Part shown: in pieces, positions 7,118 through 13,390 of the stretch
Numbering within the stretch: the stretch's first letter is position 1
Layout of the letters: every line of letters begins with the position of its first letter
Origin: Bacteroidota bacterium
Lineage (GTDB): Bacteria > Bacteroidota > Bacteroidia > Chitinophagales > Chitinophagaceae
Length of the DNA: 37,834 nt
Assembly (NCBI GenBank): GCA_023429825.1
Contig: JAEZDC010000135.1
Location: 1 to 37,834, forward strand
Direction: 5' to 3'
Notes under the pieces: generated by a model
The model's database searches: none
What the model was told of the DNA's origin: nothing
What the model saw: only the letters and a program-made list of their open reading frames with translations
Program-made: the position numbers and the translations under genes

Positions 7118-9505
7118 CTATTGAAGCTTCACATTTACACCTATCATAAAATTTGTTCCAGCCATAGGATAAAAATAGTTCTCTGTAGTTAAGTTGCCAT
7201 TATAGAAATAACTGAAGGTATACCCGTTGGGCTCATACTTTTTATTGAAGATATTATTTACCTGTGCGATCAGTTCAAGTTTAGAAGTGAACTTGTTTGG
7301 TATTGTCCAGTTCAGTCTTACATCCTGTAAGAAATATGGTTTCAAACTTCGCTGTTCAGTTTCTGTATTATCCAAAAACTGCTTGCTCACGTATTTACTT
7401 TGTAAATTCAGGGTCGCATTTTTGATTGGAAGAATATTTACTGCAAGCCCGCCGATTGTTGTGGGAGAGAAACTGATAGTTGTATTACGATGAGAATTTG
7501 TTTTCTGCCCTCCATTATCATAATCATCAATGAACTCGGTGAATTCATTGATCTTATTTTCACTGAAAGAAATATTAGCAGCCACGTTCAACCATGCTGC
7601 CAATACCTGCGAAGCCTGCAATTCAATTCCTCTTCTGAAGCTTTTGCGCACATTTGTTCTGGTATAAGCCCCAACATCATTGACTTTACCGCTTAATACT
7701 AACTGATCTTTATAGATCATGTAAAACAGGTTTGCGGAAACAGAAGTTTTAGCCGTTCTCTTTTCAATACCTACTTCAACGTCATGCAATTGCTCCCGGT
7801 TCGGTTGATTAGTTGCTCCGGCTTCAAAATCATCCCTGTTCGGTTCTTTATTAGATACTGCATAACTCACAAAACCAGTCCATCCATTTTTTGAATAGGT
7901 GAGACCGAATTTCGGGTTAAAGAAATTAAACTTTCTATCCACTTTTAAAGTAGGGTTATCTCTAAAGCCATTCATCTTGTAATCTACATGCCTGTATTGT
8001 AGATCTACAAAAGCATCAAGGTGATTGGCAACTCGCTGCTGAAGTTTTGCATACACATTCACATCTTTCTTTAGTGCATCCAGATCGTACCACTGATGAT
8101 CTTTCGGAATTCCCACCTCAGCCCAGATTACTTTGCCATAATGCATTCCATCATAAGTATTCCAGCCTCCTCCCAAAGTAAATTGTGTATTTGATTTTTT
8201 ATACTGAACAGATGCGATCTGCCCGTAAAAATAATTATCCAACCAAAGTTGTCTTACAAGATCAGTTTCTGTAATGGTCGTTGATCCGATCACAACGTTT
8301 GGCAGACCATAATCACTAAACTCCCTGCCTGCTTTGTATTGCTCATAATATCCTTTGCCTCTTGTTAAAAATCCTGCTGTATTAAAAGACCATCTTTCAT
8401 TGACTCTATGATTCAGAAACAACTGGTAATGTGTTTGCATATAATTATCTGTTTCATTTGCATAAGGATCCCCGGGCTTTTCTGTTCCTGCAGAATTGTA
8501 TGTCCTGTTAGTAAGGAGCGTAGCCGCATCCACTCCGTTCCAGGCCTGGTATGTTTTTTCTTTCCCTGAGAATGTATTAAAGCGGATACTTGATCTTTTG
8601 TTAATGTATGCTGCAGATAAATAATAAGATTTAAGATCACTGGTAGCCCTGTCAATATATCCGTCACTGGTAATATTGCTCAATCGTCCATCGATCGTAA
8701 AATGATCATTCATTAAACCAGAACCAAATTTTATCGTATTCTTCCATGTATTGAAAGATCCAAAGGCATTGTTGAATTCAGCATACGCTTTGTCGTTAAA
8801 TTCATTTGTACTCAGATTTATCGTAGCACCAAAAGCGCCTGCACCGTTGGAGGAAGTACCAACCCCTCTTTGTACCTGGAATGAATTAACTGATGAACTG
8901 ATATCAGGCAGGTTCACAAAAAAAAGACCCTGGCTCTCCGCATCATTATAAGGAATACCGTTAATGGTCATGTTGATCCTTGTTGCATCGCTTCCTCGTA
9001 TTCTTAAACCGGTATAACCAATTCCATTACCTGCATCCGAATTTACTACCACAGATGGTGTTTGATTCAGCAGGAAAGGAATATCCTGGCCTAAGTTGAT
9101 CTTTTCAATTTGTTCCTTAGAGAAAGTTGTTTTAGCAAATGGACTTTTCTCACCAGCTCTGATCGCTTTTACTTCTAATGGTTCGAGAAAGAAAGAAGTT
9201 TCATCTATCTCTATATTTAAAACCGTAATACTTTCTTCGATCTTTACTGTAAGTGCCTGGCTTTTACTCCCCACATGTCGAATATTCAAAATATAGCTTC
9301 CTTTGTTCTTAATGCTTTTGATCTCGTAATAGCCATCAGCATTTGTAACATGATTCGCAATTTCATTTTTAGATAACGTTAACGTAATAGCTGCACCTTC
9401 AACCGGGTTTTTTGACGGCTTAAATGTCACATTGCCTTTTAAAATGTACTGAGCCTGTGATGTGAATACAAGTAAAGTAAACAACGTTCCCAAAATTCTT
9501 TTCAT
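7118..9505 (-). CDS. TonB-dependent receptor under TPP-riboswitch control (probable thiamine importer)
   Basis: This 795-residue outer-membrane receptor has a signal peptide (MKRILGTLFTLLVFTSQAQ), a carboxypeptidase-regulatory-like domain (about 22-110), a plug domain (about 118-235, with PSVVVNSDAGNGIGYTGLRI and VQRGVGTSSNGAGAFGATIN) and a 22-strand-type barrel ending in the aromatic-terminated strand FMIGVNVKLQ. Receptors of this class import scarce ligands using TonB energy. A thiamine pyrophosphate riboswitch lies in the leader, and thiamine-regulated TonB receptors are known in Bacteroidota from comparative genomics, so thiamine or a derivative is the likely cargo. No inner-membrane thiamine transporter (PnuT) or thiamine kinase lies beside it. 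The start is MKRILG; the longer frame would begin within the leader. Confidence 0.9.
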   Translation of the reverse strand: MKRILGTLFTLLVFTSQAQYILKGNVTFKPSKNPVEGAAITLTLSKNEIANHVTNADGYYEIKSIKNKGSYILNIRHVGSKSQALTVKIEESITVLNIEIDETSFFLEPLEVKAIRAGEKSPFAKTTFSKEQIEKINLGQDIPFLLNQTPSVVVNSDAGNGIGYTGLRIRGSDATRINMTINGIPYNDAESQGLFFVNLPDISSSVNSFQVQRGVGTSSNGAGAFGATINLSTNEFNDKAYAEFNNAFGSFNTWKNTIKFGSGLMNDHFTIDGRLSNITSDGYIDRATSDLKSYYLSAAYINKRSSIRFNTFSGKEKTYQAWNGVDAATLLTNRTYNSAGTEKPGDPYANETDNYMQTHYQLFLNHRVNERWSFNTAGFLTRGKGYYEQYKAGREFSDYGLPNVVIGSTTITETDLVRQLWLDNYFYGQIASVQYKKSNTQFTLGGGWNTYDGMHYGKVIWAEVGIPKDHQWYDLDALKKDVNVYAKLQQRVANHLDAFVDLQYRHVDYKMNGFRDNPTLKVDRKFNFFNPKFGLTYSKNGWTGFVSYAVSNKEPNRDDFEAGATNQPNREQLHDVEVGIEKRTAKTSVSANLFYMIYKDQLVLSGKVNDVGAYTRTNVRKSFRRGIELQASQVLAAWLNVAANISFSENKINEFTEFIDDYDNGGQKTNSHRNTTISFSPTTIGGLAVNILPIKNATLNLQSKYVSKQFLDNTETEQRSLKPYFLQDVRLNWTIPNKFTSKLELIAQVNNIFNKKYEPNGYTFSYFYNGNLTTENYFYPMAGTNFMIGVNVKLQ

Positions 9506-9558
9506 GAGTTTCGTTTTGAATTTTAATAATGGGAACAGGAAAAACACTAGAGGAGAGG

Positions 9559-9652
9559 AGCTACCTTCCCTTTCGCAGGTATTATCCTGTTCAGGTTCAA
9601 CGGGTATAATCTCAGCTTCTCCGTTTACCGGATCAGCACCCCGAGGATGAGC
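9559..9652 (-). promoter_or_regulatory. TPP riboswitch (THI element)
   Basis: On the reverse strand the conserved TPP aptamer blocks appear in order: CGGGGTGC, then GCTGAGAT, then TACCCGTTGAACCTG, then CAGGATAATACCTGCG and GGGAAGG. The P5 stem CAGG/CCTG and a P1 pairing (AGCT near 9652 with AGCT near 9560) are present. The aptamer precedes the TonB-dependent receptor by about 54 nt. No classical intrinsic terminator is visible between aptamer and start codon, so control is more likely at translation or through the alternative pairing described in the findings. High TPP is expected to repress uptake. Confidence 0.93.
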
Positions 9653-9654
9653 TG

Positions 9655-9662
9655 CAAAAGTA
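9655..9662 (-). promoter_or_regulatory. Putative -7 element upstream of TPP riboswitch
   Basis: The reverse strand reads TACTTTTG, an exact TAnnTTTG match ending immediately before the aptamer. Transcription would start at or just inside the riboswitch 5' edge, as expected. The -33 position is poorly matched. Confidence 0.55.
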
Positions 9663-9728
9663 AAAAAAACTACTTTAGCTGTAACCTTTTACGATGGTAT
9701 TCGTTCAATGATTACTAAAATCGACAAA

Positions 9729-10445
9729 ATGAAAAAAATATTACTGCTTGCCCTTCTTTTTGCTACTGCTTTAACCTCTCAGGCACAGGTGGTTCATGAT
9801 GCTGATGCTGAAGTAAGAAAGGTATCAGGTTCCTTTAGCGGCGTAGATGTTTCCAGTGCTATTGATCTTTATATTTCCCAGGGCAATGAGCAGGGTGTTG
9901 CTATCTCGGCTAATGATCCTAAAATAAAAGAGCGCATCAAAACGGAAGTAAAAAATGGTGTATTACATATATGGTTTGACAGTAAGGGATGGGATAAATG
10001 GAACATGAATAATAAAAAAATGAAGGCGTATGTTACTGTAACCGAGATCAACAAGCTTGAAGCTTCGGGTGCATGTGATGTGCGGGTTAACGGTACGCTG
10101 AAGGCAAAAAGTTTAAAACTCAGCTTCAGTGGTGCCAGCGATTTCGAAGGTAGCGTTCAGGTAACCGATCTGCAGGCAGATGCCAGCGGTGCTTCTGATA
10201 TCAAAATAACTGGCTCAGCTGTCAATGCCAGAATCGATGTAAGCGGTGCAAGCGATTTCAAAGGAAAAAGCTTTAAAGTTGATTATTGCAAAGCAAGTGC
10301 AAGTGGTGCAGCAGATATTGATATCACCGTAAATAAAGAACTGGAAGCTGATGCAAGTGGTGGAAGTGATATCAGCTACAGCGGCGATGGCGTTATCAAA
10401 AAGATGGATAGAAGTGGAGGTGCAAGCATCAAGAAAAAAGGTTAA
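9729..10445 (+). CDS. Secreted GIN-domain (DUF2807) protein
   Basis: This 238-residue protein has a signal peptide (MKKILLLALLFATALTSQAQ) and a putative auto-transporter adhesin, head GIN domain (DUF2807). The diagnostic features are the opening FSGVDVSSAIDLYISQG, the motif LEASGACDVRV and the repeated [SA]SGASD[FI] turns (SFSGASDFEG, DASGASDIKI, DVSGASDFKG, SASGAADIDI, DASGGSDISY), which form rungs of a right-handed beta-helix. Family function is not established despite the adhesin label. I chose ATG 9729 because it begins the signal peptide; ATG 9708 would add seven charged residues in front. It is divergent from the TonB-dependent receptor and lies just before tRNA-fMet. Confidence 0.87.
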   Translation: MKKILLLALLFATALTSQAQVVHDADAEVRKVSGSFSGVDVSSAIDLYISQGNEQGVAISANDPKIKERIKTEVKNGVLHIWFDSKGWDKWNMNNKKMKAYVTVTEINKLEASGACDVRVNGTLKAKSLKLSFSGASDFEGSVQVTDLQADASGASDIKITGSAVNARIDVSGASDFKGKSFKVDYCKASASGAADIDITVNKELEADASGGSDISYSGDGVIKKMDRSGGASIKKKG

Positions 10446-10455
10446 CAAAAAATAT

Positions 10456-10487
10456 TTTGGCTCGATACTGTTGCCGCCCTACATTTG
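10456..10487 (+). promoter_or_regulatory. Promoter of tRNA-fMet
   Basis: TTTG at 10456-10459 is followed after 20 bp by TACATTTG at 10480-10487. Both halves match the Bacteroidota sigma consensus exactly at the preferred spacing. The predicted start lies a few bases before the mature tRNA 5' end at 10500. Confidence 0.8.
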
Positions 10488-10499
10488 CAACCCTAACAT

Positions 10500-10571
<72 letters not shown>

Positions 10572-10577
10572 CAGACT

Positions 10578-10607
10578 AAAAATCCCGCAATAACAGCGGG
10601 ATTTTTT
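10578..10607 (+). terminator. Terminator of tRNA-fMet
   Basis: AAAAATCCCGC pairs with GCGGGATTTTT around a 7-nt loop (10589-10595), followed by a T-run. It starts a few bases after the tRNA 3' end. Confidence 0.9.
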
Positions 10608-10617
10608 ATTTGAATAA

Positions 10618-10673
10618 TTTTGAACCCGGCGCTCAGTCTGCTATGATGCTTCGTTGCGTCGCACACTTGTACG
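10618..10673 (+). repeat. Interspersed repeat copy A (upstream of era)
   Basis: This copy runs from TTTTGAACCCGGC (10618-10630) through CTATGATGCTTC to the core GCGTCGCACACTTGTACG, ending at 10673. An inverted copy lies at 11661-11717 after era, and the core recurs at 15647-15671. The order of blocks is the same in A and B, with a variable 10-12 nt stretch after the CCCGGC block. No coding sequence is seen in it. Confidence 0.8.
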
Positions 10674-10721
10674 CCCTTATTCAGTATTCGGCTGTCAACT
10701 ATCATCTGTAAACTGTAAACT

Positions 10722-11597
10722 GTGAAGTCTGGCTTCGTAAACATATTCGGCAAACCAAACGCAGGCAAAAGCACATTAATGAATGCGCTGTTGGGTGAAA
10801 AGCTTGCGATCGTTTCACCAAAAGTGCAAACTACAAGACATCGCATCAAAGGCTTTTTAACTAAGCCTGGCGAATACCAGATCATTTTTTCTGATACACC
10901 CGGAATAATAGAAGAAACGAAATACAAACTCCACGAGAAGATGATGAGCAATGTAAAAAGTGCTCTTGAAGATGCAGACGTTGCATTACTCATTGTTGAT
11001 GCGAATGATAATTTTGAAGAGGTAGATTCTATCTTTCAGCAGTTGAGATTAAAAGTTCCTTCAGTTTTGGTGCTTAATAAGATCGACGAAGCTGCTAATG
11101 GAAAGATAGCAGAGGCAGAATCGTTCTTCGCCAACAAATCGTATGCAAAAAAAGTGGTTAAGATATCTGCCTTGCAGCAACATCACTTGGATAAACTCCA
11201 GGCTGCTATTGTTGAATTGATGCCCGATGGCGATCCGTTTTACAGCGAGGACGACATGAGCGATCTGCCCACAAAGTTTTTTGTTGGAGAGATGATCAGG
11301 GAGAAAGTATACCAGTTATTTGAAGATGAGATTCCTTATCACACTGCTGTGATGGTAAACGAATTTAAAGAGAAGCAAAGCCTAATTAAGATACAGGCCG
11401 ATATCATTGTGCAAAGAGAAACACAGAAAGCGATTATCATAGGAGAGAAGGGAAAAATGATAAGGCAGATCGGAACGCTGGCAAGAACAGAGATTGAAAA
11501 TTTTCTTGGATCAAAAGTGTTTCTTGAACTGTTTGTAAAGGTGAGACCGAAGTGGCGGGATAACGATATGCAGTTAAAGGAATATGGATATTATTAG
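10722..11597 (+). CDS. era: GTPase Era
   Basis: This 291-residue GTPase acts in 30S ribosome assembly by binding the 3' end of 16S rRNA. G-motifs are G1 GKPNAGKS (10-17), G3 DTPG, G4 NKID and G5 SAL. The C-terminal KH domain carries IIGEKGKMIRQIGTLART and ends with the family-typical KVFLELFVKVRPKWRDN. The start is GTG at 10722, which puts the Walker A at the usual distance from the N-terminus; no ATG is available before the P-loop. The start lies in a run of CTGTAAA direct repeats, and the gene is flanked on both sides by inverted copies of the same repeat. No TAnnTTTG promoter is evident directly upstream. Confidence 0.95.
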   Translation: MKSGFVNIFGKPNAGKSTLMNALLGEKLAIVSPKVQTTRHRIKGFLTKPGEYQIIFSDTPGIIEETKYKLHEKMMSNVKSALEDADVALLIVDANDNFEEVDSIFQQLRLKVPSVLVLNKIDEAANGKIAEAESFFANKSYAKKVVKISALQQHHLDKLQAAIVELMPDGDPFYSEDDMSDLPTKFFVGEMIREKVYQLFEDEIPYHTAVMVNEFKEKQSLIKIQADIIVQRETQKAIIIGEKGKMIRQIGTLARTEIENFLGSKVFLELFVKVRPKWRDNDMQLKEYGYY

Positions 11598-11660
11598 CTG
11601 ATAGCTGATAGTGGGTAACTGCGTAACTGCTGACGGCTGATTGCTGAAATCTATTCTGAA

Positions 11661-11717
11661 CGTACAAGTGTGCGACGCAACGGAAGTATCATAGTAGCTT
11701 TGCAGCCGGGTTCAAAA
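11661..11717 (-). repeat. Interspersed repeat copy B (downstream of era, inverted)
   Basis: Read on the reverse strand this repeats the blocks of copy A: TTTTGAACCCGGC, CTATGATACTTCC and the core GCGTCGCACACTTGTACG. In its forward reading it contains TAGCTTTG (11695-11702), an exact promoter-type element that could serve der. The adjacent stretch 11597-11655 is made of short direct repeats (AGCTGAT, GTAACTGC). Confidence 0.8.
11695..11702 (+). promoter_or_regulatory. Putative -7 element for der inside repeat copy B
   Basis: TAGCTTTG matches TAnnTTTG exactly and lies 51 bp upstream of the der ATG. No TTTG is found at the expected -33 position. The equivalent bases are not conserved in repeat copy A, so this copy may have acquired the element. 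Confidence 0.4.
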
Positions 11718-11753
11718 AAAGACGGGTAAACTGGCTAAATAAAAAAATATATC

Positions 11754-13067
11754 ATGGGATTTACTGTAGCAATTGTTGGAAGACCGAATGTTGGAAAGAG
11801 TACTTTCTTCAATCGTTTGCTGGAACATAGAAAGGCAATTGTTGAAGATACGCCGGGTGTTACACGCGACAGGCAATATGGCGTGACGGATTGGAATGGC
11901 AAATTCTTCAACGTGATAGATACCGGTGGTTTTGTTCCCGATACTGCGGACGTTTTTGAAACGGAGATACGCAAACAGGTTCGCATTGCTATCGATGAAG
12001 CTAACGCCGTAATATTTATGGCTGATGTGGTGACCGGTATTACAGATCTTGATGAATCGATGGCTGATATGCTGCGTCGTTCAACCAAGCCTGTGTTCAT
12101 GGTAGTGAATAAGGTTGATAATAACGACAGGATGCTTGAAGCCTCCGAGTTCTATGCCTTAGGGTTTGATGAGATTTTCTTTGTAAGCAGCATCAGCGGA
12201 AGTGGTACCGGTGAGTTACTGGATGCGATTACTGCATTGATAACAGAAGAAGCTTCAGAAGAAACAGTTGGTGAAAATGAGATTCCAAAGTTTGCCATTA
12301 TCGGTCAGCCAAACGTAGGGAAGTCTTCTTTACTAAATGCATTGATAGGACAGGAGCGTACTATTGTGAGTGATATAGCTGGAACTACGCGGGACACGAT
12401 CCATACTCATTACAATCTTTTTCAAAAAGAATTTGTATTGATCGACACTGCAGGGTTGCGCAAGAAGAATAAAGAAAAAGATGATGTTGAATTTTATTCT
12501 GTGATACGTGCTATTAAAGCGATGGATGAAGCAGATGTTTGTTTGATGGTGTTAGATGCAGAGAAAGGCGTGACTGCGCAGGATGTAAATATTTATAGCC
12601 TTGCTGCAAGAAAGGGGAAAGGGATCGTGGTATTAGTAAACAAGTGGGATCTCGTTGCAAAAGAAACTAATACTGCAAGGGATTATGAAAAGCGTTTGAA
12701 AGAAAAGCTGGCTCCTTTCACAGATGTACCGGTGATATTTATATCAGCTAAAGAAAAGACAAGGATATTTAAAGCGATTGAAATAGGTTTGGATGTTTAC
12801 GAGAGTAAAAGGCAGAAGATACCCACTTCTAAACTGAATGAGGTTATGTTGAAAGCAGTAGAATCATATCATGCTCCTGTTGTAAGAGGCCATTCCGTAA
12901 AGATCAAATTTGTTACGCAGTTGCCAACGCATATTCCTTCATTCGCATTTTTTACGAACTATCCTGACGATATTAAAACGCCATACCGGAATTATCTTGA
13001 AAATCAGCTCAGACAACACTTCAATTTCAAAGGTGTCCCTATCCGTATCTTCTTCAGAAAGAAGTAA
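11754..13067 (+). CDS. der: Ribosome-assembly GTPase Der (EngA)
   Basis: This 437-residue protein has two tandem GTPase domains and a C-terminal KH-like domain, the layout unique to Der/EngA, which acts in 50S subunit maturation. Domain 1 shows GRPNVGKS (9-16), DTGGF and NKVD. Domain 2 shows GQPNVGKSS (near residue 182), DTAGLRKK and NKWD. The C-terminus has the conserved KIKFVTQLPTHIPSFAFFTN and ends GVPIRIFFRKK. Length is normal. It follows era by 156 bp of repeat-rich sequence, so the two assembly GTPases are neighbours but are probably transcribed separately. Confidence 0.96.
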   Translation: MGFTVAIVGRPNVGKSTFFNRLLEHRKAIVEDTPGVTRDRQYGVTDWNGKFFNVIDTGGFVPDTADVFETEIRKQVRIAIDEANAVIFMADVVTGITDLDESMADMLRRSTKPVFMVVNKVDNNDRMLEASEFYALGFDEIFFVSSISGSGTGELLDAITALITEEASEETVGENEIPKFAIIGQPNVGKSSLLNALIGQERTIVSDIAGTTRDTIHTHYNLFQKEFVLIDTAGLRKKNKEKDDVEFYSVIRAIKAMDEADVCLMVLDAEKGVTAQDVNIYSLAARKGKGIVVLVNKWDLVAKETNTARDYEKRLKEKLAPFTDVPVIFISAKEKTRIFKAIEIGLDVYESKRQKIPTSKLNEVMLKAVESYHAPVVRGHSVKIKFVTQLPTHIPSFAFFTNYPDDIKTPYRNYLENQLRQHFNFKGVPIRIFFRKK

Positions 13068-13083
13068 AAAAATATGCTTAAAA

Positions 13084-13114
13084 CTTGTATAGTTTAATGA
13101 GACCTATATCTTTG
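13084..13114 (+). promoter_or_regulatory. Promoter of small T/D-rich lipoprotein gene
   Basis: TTG at 13085-13087 (in CTTG) is followed after 19 bp by TATCTTTG at 13107-13114, an exact TAnnTTTG match. The leader to the ATG at 13147 is about 27 nt. Confidence 0.7.
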
Positions 13115-13146
13115 CGGCGAAATCTTTTAAACCAAAAAAAAGTACA

Positions 13147-13335
13147 ATGAAAAAATTATTAGCACTTTTAGCTGTAGCTGGGTTCATGGCTGCTTGCAAC
13201 AATGGCGATGATGCAGAAACGACAGACACAACTGCAACCACTGTTGATACTACTACAATGGTAGCTCCTGATACCACTGCTGCAACAGTTGACACTACTA
13301 CTGCTACAAGCACTGACACATCGGGTACTAAGTAA
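13147..13335 (+). CDS. Tiny Thr/Asp-rich lipoprotein
   Basis: This 62-residue protein has a lipoprotein signal peptide with lipobox MAAC (Cys17), followed by a low-complexity tail of Thr, Asp, Ala and Val (repeating DTT, TVDTTT). After processing only about 46 residues would remain, attached to the membrane. The tail has no visible fold and could be a flexible, possibly glycosylated spacer; that is inference. Expression looks real, since the gene has a near-perfect promoter and an intrinsic terminator of its own. Small proteins of this composition occur in other Bacteroidota, but I know of no function. Confidence 0.75.
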   Translation: MKKLLALLAVAGFMAACNNGDDAETTDTTATTVDTTTMVAPDTTAATVDTTTATSTDTSGTK

Positions 13336-13360
13336 TAATATATTACTTCTTGCAAGAAGG

Positions 13361-13390
13361 TCCCGCTAAGAGATTAGCGGGATTTTATTT
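13361..13390 (+). terminator. Terminator of small lipoprotein gene
   Basis: TCCCGCTAA (13361-13369) pairs with TTAGCGGGA (13374-13382) around a GAGA tetraloop, followed by TTTTATTTT. The T-tract overlaps the last codons of the convergent DUF4954 gene. Confidence 0.85.

Noticed and set aside
10618..11717. Era flanked by inverted repeats considered as an insertion sequence
   Set aside because: The enclosed gene is a standard era GTPase, there is no transposase and no target-site duplication could be recognised.
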